A stretch of DNA of 61,955 nt from an uncultured Bacteroidia bacterium (GCA_903923905.1 CAIXZH010000006.1:1-61955), one strand, 5' to 3'; positions 25,407 through 34,952 are shown, counted from the stretch's first letter. Translations and numbers: made by a program. Notes: generated from the letters alone by a model not told the origin.

Positions 25407-26858
25407 ATGAATAATTTGAATGGTCTAAAGCCGGCTTCAATATGGAGCCATTTTGAAGCAATTTGTCAGATTCCCCGCCCGTCAAAGCGTGAAGATAAAA
25501 TTATCGCATTTCTAGCCGAATTTGCCAGTTTAAACCAGCTTCCATTTAAAAAGGATTCAGCAGGTAATGTTCTAATTTCCAAACCTGCCTCAAAAGGGAT
25601 TGAAAACAGACGAACCTTAGTTTTACAATCCCATTTGGATATGGTTTGTGAAAAGAACGAAGGGACGATTCACAATTTTGATACGGATCCTATCAAACCA
25701 TATATTGAAGGAGAGTGGGTTACGGCTGAAGGTACTACTCTTGGCGCCGATTGCGGTATAGGTATTGCTGCTCAATTGGCTATTTTAACCGATGTTAATC
25801 TGAAACATGGTCCGATCGAATGTTTATTTACAGTCGATGAAGAAACTGGCTTAACTGGAGCCAAAGCTCTTGAATCTGGCTTTTTTAGTGGGAAAGGGCT
25901 GATTAATCTGGATTCTGAGGATGAAGGTGAATTATTTATCGGATGTGCTGGTGGAATTGATACAGTTATTTCACTTAATTATGAGGCAGTTGATACTCCA
26001 TCAGGTTTTTTTTCACTCCGAATTTCTGTATCAGGTCTCTTAGGAGGGCATTCGGGTGATGACATTAATAAAAACAGGGGAAATGCAATCAAGATCCTAA
26101 ACCGTTTCTTATGGCAAACCATGCAGAATTATGAAATTTACATTGCAGATTATCAGGGCGGTAACCTTCGTAATGCTATTGCCCGCGAGGCATTTGCAGT
26201 TATCTTAGTGCCGGTTTCAAGAAAAGAAAAGGTAACCATCGATTTTAATATTTTCAGGTCTGTTATAGAATCAGAAATTATCTATGATGAACCAACCATT
26301 ACGTTATTTCTTGAATCTTGTGATTTGCCCGTGAAAATTATTGACCGGAATAGCCAGACCAAATTAGTTAACGCATTATATGCTTGTCCTCATGGGGTAT
26401 TGACCATGAGCACCAGGATGCCTGGACTGGTCGAAACTTCAACCAATCTGGCTTCTGTGAAGACAAAATCCGAAAACCTGATCGAAATTACAACAAGTCA
26501 GCGTAGCGATCTGGAAAGTGGAAAATGGGATGCTGCAAATATGGTAGAATCTGTATTTCAATTAATTGAGGCGGATATTCAACATGGCGAAGGGTACCCA
26601 GGATGGACTCCTAACCCCTCTTCGGAATTACTGAGAATTACCAAATCGTCTTACATTAAACTTTTTAAGGTTGAACCTATTGTCAGATCAATTCATGCAG
26701 GATTGGAATGCGGACTCTTTCTTGAAAAATTTCCTGAAATTGATATGATTTCATTCGGCCCGACTATGCGCGGAGTGCATTCGCCTGATGAAAAGATCAA
26801 TATTGAAACTGTGGATAAATTCTGGAATCTTTTGGTCGATGTGCTTGCTGATTATTGA
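25407..26858 (+). CDS. pepD: Aminoacyl-histidine dipeptidase (cytosol nonspecific dipeptidase, M20)
   Basis: A 483-residue cytosolic zinc dipeptidase of the M20C group that cleaves Xaa-His and many other dipeptides. Metal-site motifs are all present: LVLQSHLDMVCEK (His and Asp ligands), TLGADCGIGIA, FTVDEETGLTGA with the catalytic glutamate, LLGGHSGDDI, and HAGLECGLF towards the end. Length matches E. coli PepD (485 aa). It is transcribed divergently from the B12 operon; the 97 bp between the riboswitch promoter and its start contain no exact TAnnTTTG on the plus strand. Confidence 0.95.
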   Translation: MNNLNGLKPASIWSHFEAICQIPRPSKREDKIIAFLAEFASLNQLPFKKDSAGNVLISKPASKGIENRRTLVLQSHLDMVCEKNEGTIHNFDTDPIKPYIEGEWVTAEGTTLGADCGIGIAAQLAILTDVNLKHGPIECLFTVDEETGLTGAKALESGFFSGKGLINLDSEDEGELFIGCAGGIDTVISLNYEAVDTPSGFFSLRISVSGLLGGHSGDDINKNRGNAIKILNRFLWQTMQNYEIYIADYQGGNLRNAIAREAFAVILVPVSRKEKVTIDFNIFRSVIESEIIYDEPTITLFLESCDLPVKIIDRNSQTKLVNALYACPHGVLTMSTRMPGLVETSTNLASVKTKSENLIEITTSQRSDLESGKWDAANMVESVFQLIEADIQHGEGYPGWTPNPSSELLRITKSSYIKLFKVEPIVRSIHAGLECGLFLEKFPEIDMISFGPTMRGVHSPDEKINIETVDKFWNLLVDVLADY

Positions 26859-26986
26859 TTTTTTAATCTTTGATTTCTCAATCTTATGATGTATATTTAT
26901 GGTGAAGTTCTGGCTTAATCAGCGTTTGCATTAGTTTTTCAATGTTTAGGGTATCTGCAAAAATTTAACCTTAAAAAATCTGACAA

Positions 26987-28105
26987 ATGGCAAATAAATT
27001 AATTACGGTAGCTACATTAGAGCATATCAATCAGGCTAGTATGATCCAGGAATGGCTCGATACAGCAGGTATTGAGAGTTATCTGCTGGATCATGGAATA
27101 AGTCTTGAGGCTGCCACACAATTAGAAGGGCAGATTGAGCTACAGGTCTGCGATACGGATGCTTCGAAGGCTTTGGAGGTGATTGGGAATATAACTGAGA
27201 AACCAATTAATAAACTTCAGGCTTCAGATAATCAAATAATTAAAAAGATTCTTATTCCAATCGATTTCTCGACAAATTCATTCAATGCAGCCTGTTATGC
27301 TATTGATGTGGCCAGGCAAAAAGGGGCGGAGGTCACACTGCTTCACGTCTACTTTAATCCGGTGACTGATCCGGTTGCCAGTGATCATTTTTATGCATTT
27401 CCAACCTCCATTGCTGAGACTTTGAATGAAATCATTGATAATGCTAAGGAATTGATGCAGGAATTCAGGAGCAAGCTGGATAATTATTGCAAGGAGCATG
27501 AAATTCCAGGTATTCCTGTAAAAACTGAATTAATTGGAGGAATTGCAGAAGAGACTGTTCTCGATTTTGCTGCGGTTGGAAAATATAACCTTCTAATTGT
27601 GGGCGTTCATGGAAAAGGTACAGGTGAAAACTGGCTTGGAAGTTTTATGATTGATATTATTAATAAATCCCATATTCCTGTTTTGGCTATCCCGGAAAAT
27701 GCGGTTTATAAGAAATCGATGTTTAAGCGGATCATGTACCTGACCAACTTTGATAAATCGGATGGAAAAGCAATCCGTGAGCTGATCCGAATTGCAAGAC
27801 CTCTCGAGACCCATATTAGCATTGTCCATATCGATGATACCAATGATAACCCATTTATTAACTACGACTTATCCCATTTTAAAGAAAAATATATCGGAGA
27901 GATTGATCAGGTAACCATGGATTTTAATCTGATTGTTAACAATAATCTGAAGCTTGGAGTTGAAAAATTTATAGCAGAACATAAAATTGATATCATTTCA
28001 GTCCTTTCTCACAAGCGGAATCTCATTACCTCATTATTCAGACCAAGTTTGACAAAAGAACTATTATTCCGACTTGAAATACCTATGCTAATTTTTCATG
28101 CATAA
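26987..28105 (+). CDS. Universal stress protein: DUF2007 domain fused to two USP domains
   Basis: A 372-residue protein with three parts. Residues 1-68 form a DUF2007-like 'putative signal transducing' domain (LITVATLEHINQASMIQEWL...SYLLD). Residues 80-235 are a complete UspA domain starting at KKILIPIDFS, with an ATP-site glycine pattern GVHGKGTGENWLGSF. Residues 240-372 are a second UspA domain starting at FKRIMYLTNFD, in which the glycine-rich ATP motif is degenerate. Tandem USP proteins with one binding-competent and one degenerate half are common. The N-terminal DUF2007 addition is less usual and may act as a sensor. It is separated from pepD by 128 bp. Confidence 0.87.
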   Translation: MANKLITVATLEHINQASMIQEWLDTAGIESYLLDHGISLEAATQLEGQIELQVCDTDASKALEVIGNITEKPINKLQASDNQIIKKILIPIDFSTNSFNAACYAIDVARQKGAEVTLLHVYFNPVTDPVASDHFYAFPTSIAETLNEIIDNAKELMQEFRSKLDNYCKEHEIPGIPVKTELIGGIAEETVLDFAAVGKYNLLIVGVHGKGTGENWLGSFMIDIINKSHIPVLAIPENAVYKKSMFKRIMYLTNFDKSDGKAIRELIRIARPLETHISIVHIDDTNDNPFINYDLSHFKEKYIGEIDQVTMDFNLIVNNNLKLGVEKFIAEHKIDIISVLSHKRNLITSLFRPSLTKELLFRLEIPMLIFHA

Positions 28106-28171
28106 AAATTAGTTTATTTGTAATTGTATTTACTGCGTAGAATTATTTTTATGGAATATTCCCGAATAAAA

Positions 28172-29236
28172 ATGAAATATTCCTTTAACAGAATTGCAAA
28201 TCAATATGTTAAATGGTTATTATTCATATATTTAGGCTTTGTGCTTTTTTCCTGTTCATCGATTAAAAATATCGAAATTCAAGTGGCAGCCTTACCTGAA
28301 TATCCGATTGCAGATGATGTTCAGAGTCTGGTATTGCTGAATAGAAGTGTGAATATGCAATTTTCAAATATTCCGACAGATTCTCTTGAGAAAATTCTGA
28401 TCAACAGAAGGATGTCTTTGGAGGCTGTTTTTCGGGACAGTACTGCTGCTGATACTGTTATTCGTGTTGCAGCTCAGGCGCTTTTTAACTCGGGAAGATT
28501 TGATGTGGTCATTCCAAAAGAACCAAGCATAATTCGATATGATCATGATGATATCGCCAGTGCATTGGATTCCAGTACTATAAATAATATTTGTAAGGAA
28601 TATAATGTTGATGCAGTTTTAATTCTTGAAAGTTTTGCTGAAAAATTGGCTACAAAATATTATTTTAAACCTGAATATGGTTCATATGAAAATGTTTACA
28701 GCGCAACCTCAGATGTTGGTTATGATGCCCAGTGGAGATTTTATCGTTCAGGTAATCATCAGAGTCCATATCGTTTTCAGGTAAGAGATTCCATTTTTTG
28801 GCAAAACTCAAGCCATTCTATTCCTGAATTGTACGAGCAAATGCCACGCACAAAGGAAGCTTTAATCGGCGGTGGAATTGCATCAGGAGTAAAGATGGCA
28901 GAATTTATTAGTCCTGGTTGGTTGAATCAATCACGCCATTATTTTGTTACCGGGAAAAAAGAAATTGACAGTGCAATACCTTACCTGCAAGAGAACAAAT
29001 GGGAAGAAGCTGCTTTAATCTGGAGTAAATTTGCTATGATCAAATCCAAACGGATCAGAAGTGAAGTTGAATTTAATATTGCACTGGCTGCAGAGATGGC
29101 CGGAAATTTAGAGCTTGCAATCGAATGGGGTCTTAAATCATTTAAAACCAATTATTCGCAGGCAGCAGAGGTTTATCTCAGGAATCTGTATTCCATTCGA
29201 AGTTCAAAACAACATGAAAGTAAACTGAGGTACTAA
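28172..29236 (+). CDS. DUF6340 family lipoprotein with C-terminal TPR-like region
   Basis: A lipoprotein of 354 residues from the chosen ATG at 28172; the frame is open from an ATG at 28124, but the extra 16 residues precede the hydrophobic signal (WLLFIYLGFVLFSC) and look unneeded. After the lipobox cysteine comes a domain with VQSLVLLNRSVNMQF and a helical LFNSGRFDVVIP segment, the DUF6340 pattern. The last 90 residues (AIPYLQENKWEEAALIWSKFA...NIALAAEMAGNLELAIEWG) resemble a TPR. Its function is unknown; a periplasmic or outer-membrane assembly role is possible. A paralogue follows 83 bp downstream, and the two probably form an operon. Confidence 0.78.
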   Translation: MKYSFNRIANQYVKWLLFIYLGFVLFSCSSIKNIEIQVAALPEYPIADDVQSLVLLNRSVNMQFSNIPTDSLEKILINRRMSLEAVFRDSTAADTVIRVAAQALFNSGRFDVVIPKEPSIIRYDHDDIASALDSSTINNICKEYNVDAVLILESFAEKLATKYYFKPEYGSYENVYSATSDVGYDAQWRFYRSGNHQSPYRFQVRDSIFWQNSSHSIPELYEQMPRTKEALIGGGIASGVKMAEFISPGWLNQSRHYFVTGKKEIDSAIPYLQENKWEEAALIWSKFAMIKSKRIRSEVEFNIALAAEMAGNLELAIEWGLKSFKTNYSQAAEVYLRNLYSIRSSKQHESKLRY

Positions 29237-29319
29237 AGACCGAAATCTGGCATTGTTTTTGACAGTAAGTTGTGAAATAAATTGCCATTTTTTAACGGTT
29301 AATCCAAAATAATATAATC

Positions 29320-30363
29320 ATGAGCAGTATAAAGAGACACCTGGGAATTTTATTTGCAGGTTTGATATTATCGTCCTGCATGACAACACAAAGTGTTCCA
29401 ATAGAGCAGATGGAACCAGGCAAGGTGCTGTTGCCTTCAACAATCAGAAAAGTAGCTTTAATTTCGCGTAACTTTAAATTTTCGGTCGATACTTTAGCAG
29501 GATATTTGAACCTTGATTTTCATCTTAAAAAAGGGATGAAAAAGGATAATCTATTGATAGATAGTATAGCAGTGACTAAAAGTATGGAGAATCTACGTAA
29601 AGAATTACTGGAATCAGGGAGGTTTAACGAGGTTTTTGTGTATCCTTATTCCGCTATTAAACCGCACATCGGGGAAAAGGATCTACCCTTGACATCATCA
29701 TTTATCCAGTCGGTTTGTGCTGAAAGTGAAACAAATGCCGTGATCTCTTTGGAGATGCTGAGTTTCTTTTACAGTCGGCGAAGTGGTTCAGCTGGTAGCG
29801 AAATTAATCCAGAAGCAAATGTAAAAGTTACTGCAATTTGGTCAGTTTATTCGCCTCAGAATAATGGCCCGATTGATCGCTATACCTGTTCAGAGGTAGT
29901 CCGGTGGAACGAAAACTTAAATAATGGTAATCCAAAGTTGATTCTTCCGGGACGTATTGAGGCCATCGCAAATGCATGCGGGGTAGCTGCAAAGAATTAC
30001 AGTAAAAGAATCGTTCCTAATTGGACTGAATCATCTCGCCTCTTAATCACACTGGATCATCAGGAGTTTGAAAAGGCGATGGCTTTAGCCATGAAAGATA
30101 GATGGAAAGAGGCTGCTCGGATTTGGGAAAAATATACAAAAAGTTCGCATACCAGGGTTGCCGGAGTTGCCGCTCTTAATTACGCCGTTGCAATGGAAAT
30201 GTTAGGTGATACCTCCAAAGCAGCCTTCTGGTCAGAGCAATCTTTAAAGTTGCTCAAAAACGGTGAAAAAGGGAAGATAGCCAAAGAGTATGCTGCAATT
30301 CTTTACCAAAGAAAGCTGAAAACAGAGAGTCTGAATTTACTTCTAAATGTAAATCATCCTTGA
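29320..30363 (+). CDS. DUF6340 family lipoprotein, paralogue of upstream gene
   Basis: A 347-residue lipoprotein (signal ending LILSSC) with the same architecture as the gene before it: an IRKVALISRNFKFSVDTLAGY segment, LLESGRFNEVFVYP, and a C-terminal TPR-like region (AMALAMKDRWKEAARIWEKY...ALNYAVAMEMLGDTSKAAFW). The matched W(K/E)EAA(R/L)IW stretches show common descent by tandem duplication. Sequence identity is low overall, so the copies have diverged in role. The family has no assigned function. It is followed after 49 bp by an M48 protease gene on the same strand. Confidence 0.78.
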   Translation: MSSIKRHLGILFAGLILSSCMTTQSVPIEQMEPGKVLLPSTIRKVALISRNFKFSVDTLAGYLNLDFHLKKGMKKDNLLIDSIAVTKSMENLRKELLESGRFNEVFVYPYSAIKPHIGEKDLPLTSSFIQSVCAESETNAVISLEMLSFFYSRRSGSAGSEINPEANVKVTAIWSVYSPQNNGPIDRYTCSEVVRWNENLNNGNPKLILPGRIEAIANACGVAAKNYSKRIVPNWTESSRLLITLDHQEFEKAMALAMKDRWKEAARIWEKYTKSSHTRVAGVAALNYAVAMEMLGDTSKAAFWSEQSLKLLKNGEKGKIAKEYAAILYQRKLKTESLNLLLNVNHP

Positions 30364-30412
30364 TTTTAAGTTTAATTAAAACTTTTATTTGTATTTATAT
30401 TCAATTATTTAA

Positions 30413-31648
30413 ATGGTTTCATTTCTTTTTTACACGATCCTTTTTATTCTTGTTGTCAATTTTATTTTTGAACGTTGGCTCGATTATCTGAATACTACCA
30501 AATGGTCTTTAAAACTTCCTGTTGAACTTGAGGGAATCTACAGCGAGGAGAAATTCCGAATGTCGATGGAATATGAGAAGACTAAACATCGCTTTGGAAT
30601 GGTCAGCGAATCATTATCATTTGTTATTATTTTGATTGTGTTCGCATTGGGCGGATTCGGTTGGCTTGACAGCTTGGTCAGATCACATGTCAATAATCCA
30701 ATACTTGTGACCTTGTTTTACTTTGCAATTTTGGGACTTCTAACCGAAGTGTTTTCATTGCCATTTAAATGGTACAATACTTTTAAAATTGAGGAGAAAT
30801 TTGGATTTAATAAATCATCCCTGAGCCTTTTTTTCATTGATCAATTCAAGGGACTTGCAATTGGCACTGTCATTGGAGGGTCTTTACTTTACCTTATTGT
30901 CTGGATCTATCTCATTGCCGGCCATTTATTCTGGATTTATGCGCTCCTGGTAATTGGGTCTTTTTCAATATTTATGTTACTTTTTTATTCCTCAGTTATC
31001 GTACCACTATTCAATAAGCAAAATCCGCTGCCTGAAGGCGAACTGAAAGAGGCGATTACACAATTCAGTCGGAAAGCCGGATTTCAGCTGGATAAAATTT
31101 TTGTGATCGACGGATCAAAACGGTCCTCCAAAGCTAATGCCTATTTTACCGGATTGGGTAGTAAAAAACGGATTGTATTGTACGATACACTGATCAATGA
31201 TTTGGATATTAATGAGATAGTTGCTGTTTTAGCGCATGAGATCGGACATTATAAGAAGCATCACGTGTTTCTGGGCCTTTTTACTTCGCTTCTGACCACG
31301 ACAATTATGCTTTATGTGTTTTCTCTGGTCAGTGATAATCCTGTCTTTGCTAAGGTTTTAGGATCAGATGTGCCTGGATTTCACTTAGCTATGATTTCGT
31401 TTGGGATTCTTTATTCGCCGCTTTCCCTGATTTTTGGAATGGGAATGAATTTATTATCGAGATTGAACGAATATCAGGCTGATCGTTTTGCTGGTGAGGA
31501 GTTCGGAGGAAAATTTCTTATTTCGGCATTGAAAAAATTGTCAGTTAGTAATTTGACTAATTTGGCACCCCATCCGCTTTATGTATTTTTTCACTATTCA
31601 CATCCTACATTATTGCAAAGACTAAAAAATCTTACTGAAATCTCCTGA
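30413..31648 (+). CDS. M48 family zinc metalloprotease, CAAX-protease (Ste24) type
   Basis: A 411-residue integral membrane protease. The N-terminal half is the M48 N-terminal domain with several membrane spans (for example FLFYTILFILVVNFIF and IGTVIGGSLLYLIVWIYLIAG). The zinc site is VLAHEIGHYKKHH (HExxH), with the third ligand in the NEYQADRFA segment. This matches Ste24/CAAX prenyl protease 1 of eukaryotes and its bacterial homologues, which act in membrane protein quality control, since bacteria rarely have prenylated CAAX proteins. It follows the two DUF6340 genes at short distance and may be co-transcribed with them. Confidence 0.92.
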   Translation: MVSFLFYTILFILVVNFIFERWLDYLNTTKWSLKLPVELEGIYSEEKFRMSMEYEKTKHRFGMVSESLSFVIILIVFALGGFGWLDSLVRSHVNNPILVTLFYFAILGLLTEVFSLPFKWYNTFKIEEKFGFNKSSLSLFFIDQFKGLAIGTVIGGSLLYLIVWIYLIAGHLFWIYALLVIGSFSIFMLLFYSSVIVPLFNKQNPLPEGELKEAITQFSRKAGFQLDKIFVIDGSKRSSKANAYFTGLGSKKRIVLYDTLINDLDINEIVAVLAHEIGHYKKHHVFLGLFTSLLTTTIMLYVFSLVSDNPVFAKVLGSDVPGFHLAMISFGILYSPLSLIFGMGMNLLSRLNEYQADRFAGEEFGGKFLISALKKLSVSNLTNLAPHPLYVFFHYSHPTLLQRLKNLTEIS

Positions 31649-31772
31649 TGCTGGCTATCACTTTTAAAGTAGGGTATATATTTATTGAAGATCATGAATT
31701 TTAAGAGGAATTATAAGTCCTGCGAAATGAGCGGGGTTGTCAATCACCTGGTTAGAACGGAACAAGAGTCGA

Positions 31773-31801
31773 TTGTTAATCAAGAAAGATTTGTATTTTT
31801 G
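31773..31801 (+). promoter_or_regulatory. Promoter for fabG
   Basis: A TTG at 31773-31775 and TATTTTTG at 31794-31801 lie 18 bases apart, matching the Bacteroidota -33/-7 arrangement (TTTG and TAnnTTTG). The start would be near 31808, giving a leader of about 100 bases before fabG. The rest of the 260-bp gap upstream shows no gene. Confidence 0.5.
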
Positions 31802-31908
31802 CGGACTAATAAAAATATGAAAGAATGTAATAGCCAGGAATGATAAAAATTTAGAATTAGAAATCAAATTTTAATGGCTATTCCATACGATAATTTAATA
31901 CAAACTAT

Positions 31909-32661
31909 ATGACAATGAGACTTTTAGAAGGAAAAACGGCAATTATTACCGGTGCTTCCCGCGGTATTGGGAAAGCAATTGCAATAAAATTTGCAGAAGA
32001 AGGGTGTAATATTGCTTTTACTGATTTGTTTTATGACGATATCGCCAAGGCAACCGAAGCAGAGCTTCTGGCGATGGGAGTTAAAGCTAAGGCTTATTCA
32101 TCGGATGCATCCAAATTTGAAGAAACGCAGGTTATTGTAAATCAGATAACTGCAGATTTTGGATCTGTTGATATTCTGATTAACAATGCCGGAATAACAA
32201 AAGATACACTTCTCATGCGCATGACTGAGGAACAGTGGGATGCTGTCATTACTGTAAATCTCAAATCTGTATTTAACTTCACTAAGGCAGTTCAGGCAGG
32301 AATGCTTAAACAAAGAAGCGGATCAATCGTAAATATGAGCTCTGTGGTTGGTGTGAGTGGAAATGGCGGACAATCAAACTATTCAGCCTCTAAGGCAGGA
32401 ATAATCGGATTTACCAAATCCATTGCCAAGGAACTTGGATCAAGGGGAATTCGTTCGAATGCCATTGCTCCTGGTTTCATCATTACGGAAATGACTGCAA
32501 AAATTCCAGAAGAAGCTCGAAAACAATGGGAGGCAAATATCCCTATGAAACGGGGTGGATTACCTGAAGAGGTGGCTAAGGTAGCTTTATTTCTGGCTTC
32601 GGATCTTGCATCTTATGTATCAGGACAGGTTATCAATGTTTGCGGCGCAATGAATACCTGA
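31909..32661 (+). CDS. fabG: 3-oxoacyl-[acyl-carrier-protein] reductase
   Basis: NADPH-dependent reductase of the fatty-acid elongation cycle, of the short-chain dehydrogenase type. The 250 residues contain the cofactor motif TGASRGIG, the structural NNAG, the catalytic serine in VNMSSVVG, and the YSASKAG Tyr/Lys pair. The segment KRGGLPEEVAKVALFLASDLASYVSGQVINVCG near the end is typical of FabG. A second in-frame ATG two codons on could also be the start. It has its own promoter and terminator and so is probably monocistronic. SDR enzymes are easily mis-assigned, but the overall match to FabG is strong. Confidence 0.92.
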   Translation: MTMRLLEGKTAIITGASRGIGKAIAIKFAEEGCNIAFTDLFYDDIAKATEAELLAMGVKAKAYSSDASKFEETQVIVNQITADFGSVDILINNAGITKDTLLMRMTEEQWDAVITVNLKSVFNFTKAVQAGMLKQRSGSIVNMSSVVGVSGNGGQSNYSASKAGIIGFTKSIAKELGSRGIRSNAIAPGFIITEMTAKIPEEARKQWEANIPMKRGGLPEEVAKVALFLASDLASYVSGQVINVCGAMNT

Positions 32662-32698
32662 TTTTTTTAGCTTACAGGTCCCTATTAACTATAAAATT

Positions 32699-32738
32699 TA
32701 AAGAGGTTGTCTCGACTTTTGAGACAACCTCTTTTTTT
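32699..32738 (+). terminator. Rho-independent terminator after fabG
   Basis: A 13-bp perfect stem (32701-32713 with 32721-32733, core GAGGTTGTCTC/GAGACAACCTC) around a seven-base loop runs straight into a T-tract. It is 40 bp after the fabG stop. Confidence 0.93.
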
Positions 32739-32924
32739 ATCACTATTTACATCGAATGAGTTTCTTTTTTTTCTTTTTATGTTGTATCTTAGGAGTAGTT
32801 AATTCAAATTCTAAAGTTGTATGCGGCTTTTAAATTTTTTTAGATGTTAAATTAATCAGTCAAATTAATCCAATATTCATATTCTCAATATTTTATAACC
32901 AATCTTATCCCTGACTGATTAAAT

Positions 32925-33188
32925 GTGAACCTCATGATCCATCCTTCTGAAAAAGGCATAAATACTTTTAAAAATCTCTCCTATCGTGTGAGTATCTACT
33001 TTTTAATCCTGGCAATCATTATCTCAGGATTTATAATTTTTATTGGTTACCATTATATCCGGGACCTGATGTTTGAAAGTAATCGTTATCGACTCCAGTT
33101 TGAAGTGCGCGAAATACTTGATGATGTCGAAAATTCAATGGATGATGCATCAAGATTTACAAGACATCTGGCAATGGATTTTAACTAG
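32925..33188 (+). pseudogene. N-terminal part of an interrupted SpoIIE-type phosphatase gene
   Basis: Eighty-seven codons ending in an in-frame TAG (33186-33188). The product has a short cytoplasmic start, a membrane span (about residues 22-45, IYFLILAIIISGFIIFIGYHYI) and the beginning of an extracytoplasmic sensor region. The following ORF is in the same reading frame, with only GAG GAA between the TAG and its first ATG. Together they read as one normal two-span sensor phosphatase of 676 codons. The piece therefore looks like the 5' end of a single gene broken by a nonsense change, or by a base-call error. It could also make a short membrane peptide if translated alone. Confidence 0.65.
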
Positions 33189-33194
33189 GAGGAA

Positions 33195-34952
33195 ATGCAG
33201 ATTGACCCCCATAAATTGATGAAGATGATATTTGATGGTCAGCCCTATACATCTTCATTTACCATGGTGATTTCTGAGGCTAATAACCATTTGATCCCAA
33301 GATCAACTTATACGCTGTTCCGGTCTGGAGAGGTTATCCTTTCTGACAGCTCGGGCTATGTCAGTAAAAATAATATGGCCAATGCTTGGATAATCCGAAT
33401 GCTTGATCAGTCTAAACCTGAATGGAGCCCACCTTATTATGATCTGGAAATCTGTGCCCGGGTAGTAAATTATGCTTATCCATTTGATTATATTCATAAT
33501 GGTTTAACTGTTCATGCAACATTTTTTTGTTTGGTAAATATTGACCGGCACCTCAGAAACCTGAATAAACAAAGGATGATAAAATCTGGTTTAGCAATCC
33601 TTTTAAATGAAAAAAACCAGATTGTTTATCATCCGGATAGTTTGGAAACCGGCAAAAATATCAGTTCAGTCATTGGTTACTTTGAAAAAAGTAAGTTGGA
33701 TGTTATCAGGTTACTGGCAGACCGCCCTACAGGATTTCAGCTTATTTATTCTGACACAAGAACAGTAGTTATCTATTGGCCTATAAGGTCTTCAAACTGG
33801 TACATGATCCTGGCGGTTCCCGAAATATTTTTTATTTCTGAACTTAAACGGCTAAGCCTGTTCATTATCCCGATTTTTCTTTTTATCGGAAGTATTGTAG
33901 CAATTATAACAATCTATAATTCGATTAAATTGATCTCCCCGATTTCCTATTTAGCTGACGATTCCCGAAAAATTGTGGAAGAGGCTGAATTTGAACCTGA
34001 AATTATTTCCAATGATCCTAAATTCCTTTCTGATAGTCCAGCTATTTGGCGACTTGCCAATATCCACCCGATATCATCAATGACTGATATTCAGGCAATT
34101 TCAGAAAATATGGATAAAATAAAAGATCGGTTGGCAAATTACCGCGAGAGTACCATTCAAAATTCATTAGACAGGAAAGAGCTTGAGAAAGAACTAAAAC
34201 TTGCCCGAGATATTGAAATGGGAATGGTTCCAACAAATTTTCCCCTTGCACCAAATCATAAAGATTTTGATTGTTACGGGAAATTAATCCCGGCAAAAAT
34301 TGTTGGCGGAGATTTATTCGATTTGTTTTTATTAGATGATAATCAACTATTTATTTCAATTACTGATACTTTGGGAAAGGGGATTCCGGCTGCGATGTAT
34401 TCAGTAATGACCAGAACTTTTATCAGAAGTATTGCCAACCCAATTACCAGACTTGGAAAAATAATGGAATCTCTGAATGATGCCCTCAGTCAGGTACATG
34501 ATTCGGATATGTTTGCCACCGTATTCCTGAGTAAGCTTAATTTGAAAACAGGTGAAATGATCTATTGCAACGCCGGTCATCCACATCCTATAATACTGAG
34601 AAACAATAAAAAGCATGAGATCCTGTCCCAATCGCATGGCATTCCAGTAGGTGTGAAACGAAAAATTTCTTTTACTGAAAGCCGGCTTATTTTAGCTTCA
34701 GGTGAATCGTTAATTGCTTATACTGATGGAATTACAGAGCAAAATAATGAGCATGGAGAATTTTTTGGTCTTGACAGACTCATTTCCATTGTTAATCCAA
34801 TCCGGGAAAAGGCACCTCAAATAATTGTTAATAAAACACTTGATGCATTAGGGCATTTTCAGGGTAAAACCGAGGTTCATGACGATATAACCTTAGTCGC
34901 AATTAAGTTTTTGGGATCAGATAAATTTGAACCCTATGGAGAAAGTCACTGA
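33195..34952 (+). CDS. SpoIIE/PP2C-family serine phosphatase (main part of interrupted gene)
   Basis: A 585-codon ORF continuing the frame of the preceding fragment. Residues 1-210 look like the rest of a Cache-type periplasmic sensor (EKNQIVYHPDSLETGKNIS, WPIRSSNWYMILAVPE). A membrane span follows (about 220-240), then a HAMP-like linker and a coiled coil (ELEKELKLARDIEMGMVP). The C-terminal PP2C/SpoIIE catalytic domain has metal-site aspartates in GGDLFDLF, DTLGKGIPAAMYS and TEVHDDITLVAIKF. Such proteins dephosphorylate anti-sigma-factor antagonists. Started at this ATG it would lack the first membrane span and export signal, so the sensor would be misplaced. AGGAGG overlaps the upstream TAG, but only two bases before the ATG. 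Its 3' end overlaps the convergent next gene by 36 bp. Confidence 0.8.
   Translation: MQIDPHKLMKMIFDGQPYTSSFTMVISEANNHLIPRSTYTLFRSGEVILSDSSGYVSKNNMANAWIIRMLDQSKPEWSPPYYDLEICARVVNYAYPFDYIHNGLTVHATFFCLVNIDRHLRNLNKQRMIKSGLAILLNEKNQIVYHPDSLETGKNISSVIGYFEKSKLDVIRLLADRPTGFQLIYSDTRTVVIYWPIRSSNWYMILAVPEIFFISELKRLSLFIIPIFLFIGSIVAIITIYNSIKLISPISYLADDSRKIVEEAEFEPEIISNDPKFLSDSPAIWRLANIHPISSMTDIQAISENMDKIKDRLANYRESTIQNSLDRKELEKELKLARDIEMGMVPTNFPLAPNHKDFDCYGKLIPAKIVGGDLFDLFLLDDNQLFISITDTLGKGIPAAMYSVMTRTFIRSIANPITRLGKIMESLNDALSQVHDSDMFATVFLSKLNLKTGEMIYCNAGHPHPIILRNNKKHEILSQSHGIPVGVKRKISFTESRLILASGESLIAYTDGITEQNNEHGEFFGLDRLISIVNPIREKAPQIIVNKTLDALGHFQGKTEVHDDITLVAIKFLGSDKFEPYGESH

Noticed and set aside
33186-33188. 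TAG as pyrrolysine or programmed read-through
   Set aside because: No pyl genes or stimulatory structure visible, and pyrrolysine is not expected in Bacteroidota; a nonsense mutation or base error is simpler.
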